Assembly (NCBI RefSeq): GCF_001921865.1
Contig: NZ_MSCT01000005.1
Location: forward strand, 375,001 to 439,000
From: Pseudomonas chlororaphis
Lineage (GTDB): Bacteria > Pseudomonadota > Gammaproteobacteria > Pseudomonadales > Pseudomonadaceae
Length of the DNA: 64,000 nucleotides
Direction of reading: 5' to 3'
Shown: one piece after another, positions 28,708 to 41,334 of the stretch
How the letters are laid out: the number at the start of each line of letters is the position of its first letter
Position numbering within the stretch: position 1 is the stretch's first letter
Translations under genes and position numbers: made by a program
Notes under the pieces: generated by a model
The model's input: the letters and a program-made list of their open reading frames with translations, nothing else
Told to the model about the DNA's origin: nothing
Databases searched by the model: none

Positions 28708-29136
28708 TCAGAGTCGCGGTAAACGGTGATCTTGCAGAGGATAGCCCTGTTCGCGGTAGAAACGGAAACTGTCGCGAGCGGCCTGGCGGATAGTCGGGTC
28801 TTCCACCACCACTTCGGCGATGCGGGCAAAGCGCTGGGCAAATGCCGGGACTTTCAGGTCCAGGTTGACCAGCAGGTCCTGGTGTTCGCCGGGGTCGTCG
28901 CCCAGGCCCAGTACGATCAGGCCGTCCGGTTCGCTTTCGGCGGGGCCGTGGGGCACGAAGGTTTCGCCCTTGAAGCGCCACAGGCGGGCATCGAGGTCAT
29001 CGCGCTGGGCTGCGTCGCTGCAATGCAGGTAGATGCGGTGCCCCATGCGCCAGGCTTTCTCGGTGAGCTTGCAGGCGAAGTCCAGCCGTGCCGAAGGGGC
29101 CGGGCTGGGTAGGATATAGAAGTCGACTTTGGTCAT
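28708..29136 (-). CDS. holC: DNA polymerase III subunit chi
   Basis: The 142-residue protein matches HolC: an N-terminal VDFYILPS strand, ACKLTEKAWRMGHRIYLHCSD, then LWRFKGETFVPHG and a GLIVLGLGDDPGEHQDLLVNL region. Chi links the clamp loader to single-stranded DNA-binding protein via SSB's C-terminal tail. It follows pepA by 60 bp with a strong hairpin between them, as in other gammaproteobacteria where pepA-holC-valS is conserved. Confidence 0.95.
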   Translation of the reverse strand: MTKVDFYILPSPAPSARLDFACKLTEKAWRMGHRIYLHCSDAAQRDDLDARLWRFKGETFVPHGPAESEPDGLIVLGLGDDPGEHQDLLVNLDLKVPAFAQRFARIAEVVVEDPTIRQAARDSFRFYREQGYPLQDHRLPRL

Positions 29137-29149
29137 TGCGGTTCCTGAG

Positions 29150-29186
29150 CCCGGGAGCGCGCCGCTGGTGGGCGGCGCGTCCCGGG
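29150..29186 (-). other. Strong intercistronic hairpin between pepA and holC
   Basis: CCCGGGA-CGCGCCGC pairs with GCGGCGCG-TCCCGGG, about 15 bp with one bulged G. No T tract follows on either strand, so it looks like an mRNA stability or partial-termination element rather than a full terminator. Confidence 0.7.
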
Positions 29187-29196
29187 GTCATAGGTT

Positions 29197-31001
<1,805 letters not shown>

Positions 31002-32120
31002 TTGATCGTCTTCCGTTATCTATCCCGCGAAGTGTTGGTGACCCTGAGCGCCGTGAGCGCCGTGCTGCTGGTCATCATCATGAGCGGACGTTTCGTCAAA
31101 TACCTCGCGCAAGCGGCCTCGGGCGCAATGGACCCGAGCTCGCTGTTCCTGATCATGGGCGTCCGCATGCCGGGCTTCCTGCAACTGATCCTGCCCCTGG
31201 GCCTGTTCCTCGGCATCCTGCTGGCCTACGGTCGTCTCTATCTTGAAAGCGAGATGACCGTGCTTTCGGCCACCGGCATGAGCCAGCAGCGCCTGCTGGG
31301 CATGACCATGATCCCGGCGACCCTGATCGCGCTGATCGTCGCCTGGCTGAGCCTGAGCCTGGCGCCCCAGGGGGCCAACCAGTTCCAGCTGATCCTCAAC
31401 AAACAGGATGCCCTGACCGAATTCGACACCCTGGTGCCGGGGCGCTTCCAGGCGCTCAACGACGGTTCGCGGGTGACTTACACCGAGCAGCTGTCCGACG
31501 ACCGGACCAACCTCGGCGGTGTGTTCATCTCGGAAAAACGCCTGAACCAGGACAAGAAAGACCAGGGCATTTCGGTGCTGGTGGCGGAGAAGGGGCACCA
31601 GGACGTCCGTCCGGACGGCAACCGTTACCTGATCCTGGAAAACGGCTATCGCTACGACGGTAACCCGGGCCAGGCCGACTACCGGATCATCAAGTACGAC
31701 ACCTACGGCGTCTTGCTGGCCAAGCCGGACGTCAGCGACGAGGTTACCGATCGCGACGCCATCCCGACCCGCGACCTGCTCGGCAGCCAGGACCTGCGCG
31801 CCAATGCCGAGCTGCAATGGCGCCTTTCCCTGCCGCTGCTGGTATTCATCGTGACCCTGATGGCGGTGCCCCTGTCCCGGGTTAACCCGCGCCAGGGCCG
31901 TTTCCTCAAGCTGTTGCCGGCGATCCTCCTTTATATGGCTTACCTGACCATCCTGATCGCGGCCCGCGGCTCGCTGGAAAAAGGCAAGCTGCCGCAGGCC
32001 CTGGGCCTGTGGTGGGTGCATGGACTGTTTCTGCTCATCGGCCTCGGATTGCTGTACTGGGAGCCGTTGCGCCTGAAACTGGCGAGTCGCCGCAGCATGA
32101 AGGAGGTGGCTCGTGGTTAA
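31002..32120 (+). CDS. lptF: LPS export ABC transporter permease LptF
   Basis: The 372-residue protein belongs to the YjgP/YjgQ family: helices near residues 9-30, 55-75 and 96-118, a large periplasmic beta-jellyroll domain (about 130-265), then three C-terminal helices. With LptG and LptB it extracts LPS from the inner membrane and passes it to LptC. I choose TTG 31002 because GGAG (30990-30993) is correctly spaced for it, whereas the in-frame GTG at 30993 overlaps that site. The protein then begins with IVFRYLSREVL as in relatives. It overlaps lptG by 8 bp. Confidence 0.93.
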   Translation: MIVFRYLSREVLVTLSAVSAVLLVIIMSGRFVKYLAQAASGAMDPSSLFLIMGVRMPGFLQLILPLGLFLGILLAYGRLYLESEMTVLSATGMSQQRLLGMTMIPATLIALIVAWLSLSLAPQGANQFQLILNKQDALTEFDTLVPGRFQALNDGSRVTYTEQLSDDRTNLGGVFISEKRLNQDKKDQGISVLVAEKGHQDVRPDGNRYLILENGYRYDGNPGQADYRIIKYDTYGVLLAKPDVSDEVTDRDAIPTRDLLGSQDLRANAELQWRLSLPLLVFIVTLMAVPLSRVNPRQGRFLKLLPAILLYMAYLTILIAARGSLEKGKLPQALGLWWVHGLFLLIGLGLLYWEPLRLKLASRRSMKEVARG

Positions 32121-33174
32121 GCTCGATCGCTACATCGGCAGCAACGTGCTGCTGTCTATCCTGGCCGTCCTGGGGATCATCCTCGGCCTGGCCTCGCTGT
32201 TTGCCTTCATCGACGAGATGGGCAGCGTCAGCGACAGCTACACCGTGCTGGACGTGCTGAGTTTCGTGCTGATGACGGCGCCTCGCCGGCTCTATGAGAT
32301 GTTGCCGATGTCGGCGCTGATCGGCTGCCTGATCGGCCTGGGCAGCCTGGCCAGCAACAGCGAACTGACCATCATGCGGGCTGCCGGCGTGTCCATCGGG
32401 CGGATCGTTTGGGCGGTCATGAAGCCGATGCTGTTCCTGATGGTGGCGGGCTTGCTGATCGGCGAGTACGTCGCTCCCGTCACGGAAAGCCAGGCCCAGG
32501 CCAGCCGGGCGCTGGCCCAGGGTTCGGGCGATGCGCAAAGCTCCAAGCACGGCCTGTGGCACCGCCAGGGCGAGGAATTCATTCATATCAACGCCGTGCA
32601 GCCCAATGGCCTGCTCTATGGCGTGACTCGCTATCACTTCGACAACGAGCGGCACATGCTGTCCTCGAGCTTTGCCAAGCAGGCGCGGTTCGAAGAGAGC
32701 TACTGGCAGCTGACCGACGTCACCACCACCTATTTCCGCGAAGGCCGCACCGAGGTCATCAACACCCCTCAGGAGCGCTGGGACGTGGCCTTGAGCCCGC
32801 AACTGCTGAGCACGGTGGTGATGGCGCCGGAATCGCTGTCGATCAGCGGCCTGTGGGGCTACATCCATTACCTGGCCGACCAAGGCCTGAACAACGGCCG
32901 CTACTGGCTGGCGTTCTGGGTCAAGGTGCTGCAACCGTTGGTCACCGCGGCCCTGGTATTGATGGCGATCTCTTTCATCTTCGGTCCGTTGCGTTCCGTG
33001 ACCCTCGGCCAGCGGGTGTTCACCGGCGTGCTGGTGGGGTTCACCTTCCGCATCGCCCAGGACCTGCTGGGCCCGTCGAGCCAGGTGTTCGGCTTCTCGC
33101 CGCTGTTTGCGGTGCTGGTGCCCGCCGGTTTCTGTGCTTTGGCCGGGGTCTGGCTGCTGCGCCGGGCCGGCTGA
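32113..33174 (+). CDS. lptG: LPS export ABC transporter permease LptG
   Basis: The 353-residue partner of LptF has the same plan: MVKLDRYIGSNVLLSILAV first helix, three N-terminal helices, a periplasmic domain (about residues 130-260) and three C-terminal helices. The coupling helix region around LPMSALIGCLIGLGSLASNSEL contacts LptB. The start is GTG inside the lptF end, with AAGGAGGTGG just upstream, one of the best ribosome sites in the window. Confidence 0.95.
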   Translation: MVKLDRYIGSNVLLSILAVLGIILGLASLFAFIDEMGSVSDSYTVLDVLSFVLMTAPRRLYEMLPMSALIGCLIGLGSLASNSELTIMRAAGVSIGRIVWAVMKPMLFLMVAGLLIGEYVAPVTESQAQASRALAQGSGDAQSSKHGLWHRQGEEFIHINAVQPNGLLYGVTRYHFDNERHMLSSSFAKQARFEESYWQLTDVTTTYFREGRTEVINTPQERWDVALSPQLLSTVVMAPESLSISGLWGYIHYLADQGLNNGRYWLAFWVKVLQPLVTAALVLMAISFIFGPLRSVTLGQRVFTGVLVGFTFRIAQDLLGPSSQVFGFSPLFAVLVPAGFCALAGVWLLRRAG

Positions 33175-33204
33175 CAGGCGCCTGTGACGCCCGTTGTACG
33201 AGAA

Positions 33205-33233
33205 GCGCCCCGGTCGAAAGGCCGGGGCGTTTT
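33205..33233 (+). terminator. lptFG terminator
   Basis: The stem CGCCCCGG/CCGGGGCG can extend by TC/GG over a GAAA tetraloop, and is followed by TTTT. It lies 31 bp after the lptG stop. Confidence 0.88.
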
Positions 33234-33342
33234 GCGTTTGATTGCCGCTGACAGGCGAACGTGACGCTTGCATCGTCTATCAGGTACAATTCCCGGCTAT
33301 TTTTCGGCGGGCTATGCCTGCAGCCTTTTTGAGTGTTGACCC

Positions 33343-35142
33343 GTGAGTGATTTGAGTCATATCCGCAATTTCTCCATCATCGCCCACATTGACCATGGCA
33401 AGTCGACTCTGGCCGATCGCTTCATCCAGATGTGCGGCGGCCTGGCCGAGCGCGAAATGGAAGCCCAGGTCCTGGATTCCATGGACCTCGAGCGTGAACG
33501 CGGGATCACCATCAAGGCCCATAGCGTTACCCTCTATTACAAAGCCCGCGATGGCGTCACCTATCAGCTGAACTTCATCGACACCCCCGGTCACGTCGAC
33601 TTCACCTATGAAGTCAGCCGCTCGCTGGCGGCCTGCGAAGGCGCCTTGCTGGTGGTCGACGCCGGCCAGGGCGTGGAAGCTCAGTCGGTCGCCAACTGCT
33701 ACACCGCCATCGAGCAGGGCCTGGAGGTCATGCCGGTCCTGAACAAGATCGACCTGCCGCAGGCCGATCCGGAGCGGGTCAAGGAAGAGATCGAGAAGAT
33801 CATCGGGATCGACGCCACCGACGCCGTGACCTGCAGCGCCAAGACCGGCCTGGGCGTCGACGAGGTGCTGGAGCGGCTGGTGACCACCATTCCCGCGCCT
33901 GTCGGCAACATCGAAGACCCGCTGCAAGCGCTGATCATCGACTCCTGGTTCGACAACTACCTGGGCGTTGTGTCCCTGGTTCGCGTGCGCCACGGCCGCG
34001 TGAAGAAAGGCGACAAGATCCTGGTCAAGTCCACCGGCAAGATCCACCTGGTGGACAGCGTCGGCGTATTCAACCCGAAACACACCGCCACCGCCGACCT
34101 GAAAGCCGGCGAAGTGGGCTTCATCATCGCCGGTATCAAGGACATCCACGGTGCGCCGGTCGGCGACACCCTGACCTTGAGCTCGACCCCCGACGTCGAA
34201 GTGCTGCCAGGTTTCAAACGCATCCAGCCGCAGGTCTACGCCGGCCTGTTCCCGGTCAGCTCCGACGACTTCGAGGACTTCCGCGAAGCCCTGCAAAAGC
34301 TCACCCTGAACGACTCGTCGCTGCAGTACACCCCGGAAAGCTCCGACGCGCTGGGCTTCGGCTTCCGTTGCGGGTTCCTCGGCATGCTGCACATGGAAAT
34401 CATCCAGGAGCGCCTGGAGCGCGAATACGACCTGGACCTGATCACCACCGCGCCGACGGTAATTTTCGAGCTGCTGCTGAAGAACGGCGAAACGATCTAC
34501 GTCGACAACCCGTCCAAGCTGCCGGACCTGTCGGCCATCGAAGACATGCGCGAGCCGATCGTGCGCGCCAATATTCTTGTGCCGCAAGAGCACCTGGGGA
34601 ACGTCATTACCCTGTGCATCGAGAAGCGCGGCGTACAGCACGACATGCTGTTCCTCGGCAGCCAGGTCCAGGTGACCTACGACCTGCCGATGAACGAGGT
34701 GGTCCTGGACTTCTTCGACCGTCTCAAATCCACCAGTCGTGGCTATGCTTCTCTGGATTATCATTTCGACCGTTATCAGTCGGCTAATCTGGTCAAGCTG
34801 GATGTGCTGATCAACAGTGAGAAGGTCGACGCCCTGGCGTTGATCGTGCACCGTGACAACGCCCACTACAAAGGGCGTGCGTTGACCGAAAAAATGAAGG
34901 AACTGATTCCTCGGCAGATGTTTGACGTGGCAATCCAGGCCGCCATCGGCGGGCAGATTGTGGCGCGGACAACCGTCAAGGCGCTCAGAAAGAACGTACT
35001 GGCTAAATGCTACGGCGGTGACGTTAGCCGTAAGCGCAAGCTGTTGGAAAAGCAGAAAGCCGGTAAGAAACGCATGAAGCAAGTGGGCAACGTGGAAATT
35101 CCACAGGAAGCCTTCCTTGCCGTGCTCAGGTTGGATAGTTAG
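33343..35142 (+). CDS. lepA: Elongation factor 4 (LepA)
   Basis: The 599-residue translational GTPase has G1 [10 protein letters not shown] near residue 10, G2 [10 protein letters not shown]3 DTPGHVDF, G4 NKID, then EF-G-like domains II, III and V and the LepA-specific C-terminal domain ([21 protein letters not shown]). It acts on ribosomes, affecting back-translocation and subunit biogenesis. The start is GTG. TACAAT at 33285-33290 is a likely -10. It lies five bases before lepB, the classical lepA-lepB operon. Confidence 0.97.
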   Translation: MSDLSHIRNFSIIAHIDHGKSTLADRFIQMCGGLAEREMEAQVLDSMDLERERGITIKAHSVTLYYKARDGVTYQLNFIDTPGHVDFTYEVSRSLAACEGALLVVDAGQGVEAQSVANCYTAIEQGLEVMPVLNKIDLPQADPERVKEEIEKIIGIDATDAVTCSAKTGLGVDEVLERLVTTIPAPVGNIEDPLQALIIDSWFDNYLGVVSLVRVRHGRVKKGDKILVKSTGKIHLVDSVGVFNPKHTATADLKAGEVGFIIAGIKDIHGAPVGDTLTLSSTPDVEVLPGFKRIQPQVYAGLFPVSSDDFEDFREALQKLTLNDSSLQYTPESSDALGFGFRCGFLGMLHMEIIQERLEREYDLDLITTAPTVIFELLLKNGETIYVDNPSKLPDLSAIEDMREPIVRANILVPQEHLGNVITLCIEKRGVQHDMLFLGSQVQVTYDLPMNEVVLDFFDRLKSTSRGYASLDYHFDRYQSANLVKLDVLINSEKVDALALIVHRDNAHYKGRALTEKMKELIPRQMFDVAIQAAIGGQIVARTTVKALRKNVLAKCYGGDVSRKRKLLEKQKAGKKRMKQVGNVEIPQEAFLAVLRLDS

Positions 35143-35147
35143 GTCCT

Positions 35148-36002
35148 ATGTCGCTAAATTTCCCGCTGTTGCTGGTCATCGCCGTCGCCGTCTGCGGTTT
35201 GTTGGCGTTGCTCGATCTGGTCTTTCTGGCGCCGCGCCGGCGTGCCGCCATTACCAACTATCAGGGCAGCGTCAGCCAGCCGGATGGACTGGTCATCGAG
35301 AAGCTGAACAAGGAGCCGATGCTCGTCGAGTACGGCAAGTCGTTCTTTCCGGTGCTGTTCATCGTGTTGGTGCTGCGTTCGTTCCTGGTGGAACCGTTTC
35401 AGATTCCCTCGGGATCGATGAAACCGACCCTGGATGTGGGCGACTTCATCCTGGTGAACAAGTTTTCCTACGGGATCCGCCTGCCGGTGATCGACCAGAA
35501 GATCATCGAGGTCGGTGATCCGCAGCGTGGCGATGTGATGGTGTTCCGCTACCCGAGCGATCCGAACGTCAACTACATCAAGCGTGTGGTTGGCCTGCCG
35601 GGCGACGAAGTGCGCTACACCAGCGACAAGCGCCTGTTGGTCAACGGCCAGTCGGTCGCCGAGCAACTGGTTGGCGCCGAGCCGGGCACCCTGGGCAGCG
35701 CGGAGCTCTACAAGGAAAAACTCGGCGCCGCCGAGCACCTGATCCGCAAGGAAATGAGCCGCTACCGGGCGACCCCGGACCGTCAGTGGACCGTGCCCGC
35801 CGGGCACTACTTCATGATGGGCGACAACCGCGACAACTCGAACGACAGCCGCTACTGGGATGACCCGAGCATTCCCAAGGACCTGCTGGGCATGGTTCCC
35901 GACAAGAACATCGTCGGCAAGGCCTTCGCAGTCTGGATGAGCTGGCCCGAACCGAAACTCAGCCACCTGCCGAATTTCTCGCGGGTTGGCCTGATCAAGT
36001 AA
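35148..36002 (+). CDS. lepB: Signal peptidase I (LepB)
   Basis: The 284-residue protein has two N-terminal membrane helices (residues 5-27 and 66-80) and a periplasmic S26 domain. The catalytic pair is Ser90 (PSGSM) and Lys145 (YIKRVVG), at positions equivalent to the E. coli enzyme. Further boxes GDVMVFRYP and MGDNRDNSNDSRYW are intact. It cleaves signal peptides from Sec and Tat substrates at the outer face of the inner membrane. Confidence 0.97.
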   Translation: MSLNFPLLLVIAVAVCGLLALLDLVFLAPRRRAAITNYQGSVSQPDGLVIEKLNKEPMLVEYGKSFFPVLFIVLVLRSFLVEPFQIPSGSMKPTLDVGDFILVNKFSYGIRLPVIDQKIIEVGDPQRGDVMVFRYPSDPNVNYIKRVVGLPGDEVRYTSDKRLLVNGQSVAEQLVGAEPGTLGSAELYKEKLGAAEHLIRKEMSRYRATPDRQWTVPAGHYFMMGDNRDNSNDSRYWDDPSIPKDLLGMVPDKNIVGKAFAVWMSWPEPKLSHLPNFSRVGLIK

Positions 36003-36010
36003 ATACCCAC

Positions 36011-36042
36011 GGCGCTGTTGAACACAGCGCCGAATGCTTTTC
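36011..36042 (+). terminator. Hairpin after lepB
   Basis: GGCGCTGT-TGAAC-ACAGCGCC, a perfect 8-bp stem, followed nine bases later by TTTT. It may partly end lepAB transcription before rnc. Confidence 0.55.
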
Positions 36043-36121
36043 TGGAACCTGTAGAACACCGGCCGCCAGGTTCGGGAACCACGTAGGCGTACCAGAAACA
36101 GTATTCAACGATTTTCAGGAT

Positions 36122-36217
36122 GTGGATTTGAACACAGCGTTAATTGCCACAGGCACCTCGTGCCTCGTCTCCAAGGTGGTGAAATTCGACCACGAACTCA
36201 GCGTGGGTAAACCGTGA
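36122..36217 (+). pseudogene. Probable remnant of a DUF4845 membrane-protein gene between lepB and rnc
   Basis: Pseudomonads usually have a DUF4845 gene of about 125 codons between lepB and rnc. Here only 211 bp remain. A frame open from lepB's end to 36217, with no ATG, finishes with [13 protein letters not shown]. From memory this resembles the conserved C-terminus of those proteins (a VV-FDHEF-V pattern). Its TGA overlaps the rnc GTG as GTGA, the arrangement of a translationally coupled upstream gene. The membrane helix and central part are missing, so it is likely a deletion remnant. Chance similarity is not excluded. Confidence 0.45.
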
Positions 36218-36903
36218 GCGTTTCTTTGAGCCGTCTCGAGCGTCAGCTCGGTTACACCTTCAAGGACCAGGAACTGATGGTCCTGGCCCTCACTCACCGC
36301 AGTTTTGCCGGGCGCAACAACGAGCGCCTGGAATTCCTCGGTGACGCCATTCTCAACTTCGTCGCCGGCGAAGCGCTGTTCGAGCGCTTTCCCCAGGCCC
36401 GCGAAGGCCAGCTGTCGCGTTTGCGCGCACGCCTGGTGAAAGGTGAAACACTGGCCGTACTGGCCCGTGGTTTCGATCTGGGCGAATACCTGCGCCTGGG
36501 TTCCGGCGAGCTGAAGAGCGGCGGTTTCCGCCGTGAATCGATCCTGGCCGATGCCCTGGAAGCGCTGATTGGGGCGATCTACCTGGATGCCGGCATGGAG
36601 ACCGCGCGCGAGCGCGTGCTGTCCTGGCTGACGTCCGAGTTCGACAGCCTGACGCTGGTCGACACCAACAAGGACCCCAAGACCCGCCTGCAGGAGTTCC
36701 TGCAGTCGCGTGCCTGTGAATTGCCCCGCTACGAAGTGGTGGATATCCAGGGTGAGCCCCATTGCCGGACGTTCTTCGTCGAATGCGAAATCACCCTACT
36801 GAACGAAAAAAGCCGAGGTCAGGGCGTGAGCCGTCGTATTGCCGAACAGGTAGCGGCCGCCGCAGCACTGATTGCCCTGGGCGTGGAGAATGGCCATGAC
36901 TGA
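36214..36903 (+). CDS. rnc: Ribonuclease III
   Basis: The 229-residue enzyme carries the RNase III signature [14 protein letters not shown] near residues 38-51, with metal ligands Glu and Asp, a second catalytic cluster [15 protein letters not shown] near 114-128, and a dsRNA-binding domain at about 155-225. It cuts double-stranded RNA in rRNA processing and mRNA decay. GTG start within the GTGA overlap described for the upstream remnant. It overlaps era by 8 bp. Confidence 0.97.
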   Translation: MSVSLSRLERQLGYTFKDQELMVLALTHRSFAGRNNERLEFLGDAILNFVAGEALFERFPQAREGQLSRLRARLVKGETLAVLARGFDLGEYLRLGSGELKSGGFRRESILADALEALIGAIYLDAGMETARERVLSWLTSEFDSLTLVDTNKDPKTRLQEFLQSRACELPRYEVVDIQGEPHCRTFFVECEITLLNEKSRGQGVSRRIAEQVAAAAALIALGVENGHD

Positions 36904-37798
36904 TACAACTGCAACACGCTGTGGCTATGTCGCCATCGTCGGCCGTCCGAACGTGGGCAAGTCCACGCTGCTGAACCATATCCTGGGGCAGAAGCTGGCC
37001 ATTACCTCGCGCAAGCCGCAAACCACTCGCCACAACATGTTGGGGATCAAGACCGAAGGCGCCGTGCAGGCGATCTACGTCGACACCCCGGGCATGCACA
37101 AGAGCAACGAAAAGGCGCTCAACCGCTACATGAACAAGACTGCTTCGGCGGCCTTGAAAGACGTCGACGTGGTGATCTTCGTGGTCGACCGTACTAAGTG
37201 GACCGACGAAGACCAGCTGGTGCTGGAGCGCGTCCAGTACGTGCAGGGGCCGGTGATCCTGGCGATCAACAAGACCGATCGCATCGAGGACAAGGCCGAG
37301 CTGATGCCGCACCTGACCTGGTTGCAGGAACAGCTGCCCAATGCCGAGATCGTTCCGGTGTCGGCCCAGCAGGGCCACAACCTCGAAGCGCTGGAAGGCC
37401 TGATCGCCAAGCACCTGCCGGAAAACGATCACTTCTTCCCGGAAGACCAGATCACCGACCGCAGCAGCCGTTTCCTCGCCGCCGAACTGGTGCGCGAGAA
37501 AATCATGCGCCAGCTGGGGGCCGAGCTGCCGTACCAGATCACCGTGGAAATCGAAGAGTTCAAGCAGCAGGGCAAGACCCTGCATATTCATGCGTTGATC
37601 CTCGTCGAGCGCGACGGCCAGAAGAAAATCATCATTGGCGACAAGGGTGAGCGCATCAAGCGCATCGGCATGGAAGCGCGCAAGGACATGGAGCTGCTGT
37701 TCGACTCCAAGGTCATGCTCAACCTGTGGGTCAAGGTCAAGGGCGGCTGGTCCGACGACGAACGCGCCTTGCGGTCGCTGGGCTACGGCGACCTGTAA
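36896..37798 (+). CDS. era: GTPase Era
   Basis: The 300-residue protein has G1 GRPNVGKST near residue 15, G3 DTPGMH, G4 NKTD and a C-terminal KH domain with [14 protein letters not shown] near residues 243-256. Era binds the 3' end of 16S rRNA and assists 30S assembly. ATG 36896 is preferred over 36890 because GGAG at 36885-36888 has the right spacing. It is coupled to rnc as in other proteobacteria. Confidence 0.97.
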   Translation: MTDTTATRCGYVAIVGRPNVGKSTLLNHILGQKLAITSRKPQTTRHNMLGIKTEGAVQAIYVDTPGMHKSNEKALNRYMNKTASAALKDVDVVIFVVDRTKWTDEDQLVLERVQYVQGPVILAINKTDRIEDKAELMPHLTWLQEQLPNAEIVPVSAQQGHNLEALEGLIAKHLPENDHFFPEDQITDRSSRFLAAELVREKIMRQLGAELPYQITVEIEEFKQQGKTLHIHALILVERDGQKKIIIGDKGERIKRIGMEARKDMELLFDSKVMLNLWVKVKGGWSDDERALRSLGYGDL

Positions 37799-37822
37799 CC
37801 TTTCACGAACGCATTGCGCTCG

Positions 37823-37886
37823 ATCGCGAGCAAGCTCGCTCCTACAAGGTTGAGTGTTCCCATGTAGGAGCGAGCTTGCTCGCGAT
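37823..37886. repeat. REPIN-like inverted repeat, copy 8, between era and recO
   Basis: A complete pair of arms with a loop of about 18 bases. It separates two genes of one operon-like series and lies 25 bp after the era stop. Confidence 0.85.
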
Positions 37887-37951
37887 GAAGGTTTGAAGAA
37901 CCTTCCCATGGACCTGTCACCTTCTCAATCCCTGAGATCCCTCCGACATCT

Positions 37952-38641
37952 ATGTCCACTAACGCCCCCCTCGGCCAGCCCGCTTACGTCCTGCACAGTC
38001 GCGCCTACCGCGAGAGCAGTGCCTTGGTCGACTTCATCACCCCGCAAGGGCGGCTGCGCGCCGTGCTGCGCGGTGCGCGGGGCAAGGCCGGGACCCTGGC
38101 GCGACCGTTCGTGCCGCTGGAAGTGGAGTTTCGCGGGCGCGGCGAGCTGAAGAACGTCGGGCGCATGGAGAGTACGGGGATCGCCGCCTGGCTCAGTGGC
38201 GAGGCGCTGTTCAGTGGTCTCTACCTCAACGAACTGCTGATCCGCCTGCTGCCTGCCGAAGATCCGCACCCGGCGATCTTCGAGCACTATGCGGCGACCT
38301 TGCTGGCGTTGGCCGAAGGTCGTGCCCTGGAGCCCTTGCTGCGGGCGTTCGAGTGGCGCCTGCTGGACGACCTGGGCTACGGCTTCGCCCTGGACACGGA
38401 TATCCATGGCGCGCCGATTGACGCCCAAGGCATGTATCGCCTGCAGGTGGATGCCGGTCTGGAGCAAGTTCACCTGCTGCAACCAGGACTGTTCAACGGC
38501 ACCGAGTTGCTGGCTATGGCCGAAGCCGACTGGAGCGCCCCCGGGGCATTGGCGGCGGCCAAGCGCCTGATGCGCCAGGCGCTGGCGGTGCATCTGGGCG
38601 GTCGGCCGCTGGTCAGTCGCGAGCTGTTTCGCAAACCCTAG
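37952..38641 (+). CDS. recO: DNA repair protein RecO
   Basis: The 229-residue protein begins with an OB-fold ([26 protein letters not shown]), followed by [19 protein letters not shown] and the helical C-terminal domain ([13 protein letters not shown]). RecO with RecR loads RecA onto SSB-coated gaps. The usual RecO zinc-finger Cys are not evident in the C-terminal domain, as in several gammaproteobacterial RecO proteins. The 153-bp gap from era holds the REPIN. Confidence 0.94.
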   Translation: MSTNAPLGQPAYVLHSRAYRESSALVDFITPQGRLRAVLRGARGKAGTLARPFVPLEVEFRGRGELKNVGRMESTGIAAWLSGEALFSGLYLNELLIRLLPAEDPHPAIFEHYAATLLALAEGRALEPLLRAFEWRLLDDLGYGFALDTDIHGAPIDAQGMYRLQVDAGLEQVHLLQPGLFNGTELLAMAEADWSAPGALAAAKRLMRQALAVHLGGRPLVSRELFRKP

Positions 38642-38782
38642 CCAGCCTCGTTGCGCCAACCTGCTCGAAGCCCGGCTCGGCTCGCCATGATCCGAGGGGC
38701 GGCGGCCGAACGCCGGCAGTTATTTTCGCGAGCGGACACTATATGCTGTGCACCGAATCTCTAACTCCTCAGGAGCGCTTCC

Positions 38783-39523
38783 GTGACCACCAGCAACCGC
38801 ATTCTTCTTGGCGTGAACATCGACCACGTAGCCACCCTGCGCCAGGCCCGGGGCACCCGTTACCCTGATCCGGTCAAGGCGGCGCTGGACGCGGAAGAGG
38901 CGGGCGCCGATGGTATTACCGTGCACCTGCGTGAGGATCGCCGGCATATCCAGGAGCGCGATGTGCTGCTGCTCAAGGATGTGCTGCAAACCCGCATGAA
39001 CTTCGAGATGGGCGTCACCGAGGAAATGATGGCGTTCGCCGAGCGCATCCGTCCGGCGCATATCTGCCTGGTTCCGGAAACCCGCCAGGAACTGACCACC
39101 GAAGGCGGCCTGGATGTCGCCGGGCAAGAGGCGCGGATCAAGGCGGCGGTAGAGCGCTTGTCGAAGATCGGCGCCGAGGTGTCGCTGTTCATCGATGCCG
39201 ACGAGCGGCAGATCGCTGCGTCCCGGCGCGTGGGCGCGCCGGCCATCGAGCTGCACACCGGGCGTTATGCCGATGCGCAAACGCCGAGCGAAGTGGCCGA
39301 GGAGCTGCAGCGCGTGGCCGACGGCGTGGCCTTCGGCCTGGCCCAGGGCCTGATCGTCAACGCCGGCCACGGCCTGCATTACCACAACGTCGAGGCAGTC
39401 GCGGCGATCAAGGGCATCAACGAGTTGAACATCGGCCATGCGCTGGTGGCGCATGCGCTGTTCGTCGGTTTCAAAGGCGCGGTGGCGGAGATGAAGGCGC
39501 TGATTCTGGCAGCGGCCAAGTAA
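38783..39523 (+). CDS. pdxJ: Pyridoxine 5'-phosphate synthase PdxJ
   Basis: The 246-residue TIM-barrel enzyme has [16 protein letters not shown] at residues 9-24, HLREDRRHI near 50, FEMGVTEEM near 74 and [10 protein letters not shown] near 190. It condenses 1-deoxyxylulose 5-phosphate with the PdxA product to give pyridoxine phosphate in vitamin B6 synthesis. The start is GTG with AGGAG 9 bp upstream. It closes the lepA-to-pdxJ block. Confidence 0.96.
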   Translation: MTTSNRILLGVNIDHVATLRQARGTRYPDPVKAALDAEEAGADGITVHLREDRRHIQERDVLLLKDVLQTRMNFEMGVTEEMMAFAERIRPAHICLVPETRQELTTEGGLDVAGQEARIKAAVERLSKIGAEVSLFIDADERQIAASRRVGAPAIELHTGRYADAQTPSEVAEELQRVADGVAFGLAQGLIVNAGHGLHYHNVEAVAAIKGINELNIGHALVAHALFVGFKGAVAEMKALILAAAK

Positions 39524-39537
39524 AGGGTTTTGACGTT

Positions 39538-39583
39538 CATCTCGAGCAAGCTCGCTCCTGCAGGAGCGAGCTTGCTCGCGATG
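39538..39583. repeat. Loop-less REPIN-like palindrome, copy 9
   Basis: The arms GAGCAAGCTCGCTCC and GGAGCGAGCTTGCTC join through TG/CA with no loop, giving a near-perfect palindrome of about 46 bp between convergent pdxJ and mltF. Confidence 0.85.
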
Positions 39584-39587
39584 CGGT

Positions 39588-41334
<1,747 letters not shown>

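Noticed and set aside
33280-35082. A 600-codon open frame opposite lepA
   Set aside because: Antisense shadow; lepA has all GTPase motifs and normal length.
36018-36139. TTGAACACAGCG direct repeats as an IS target duplication
   Set aside because: The copies are 110 bp apart with no transposase, no terminal inverted repeats and no cargo between them. They are noted only as a possible deletion scar.
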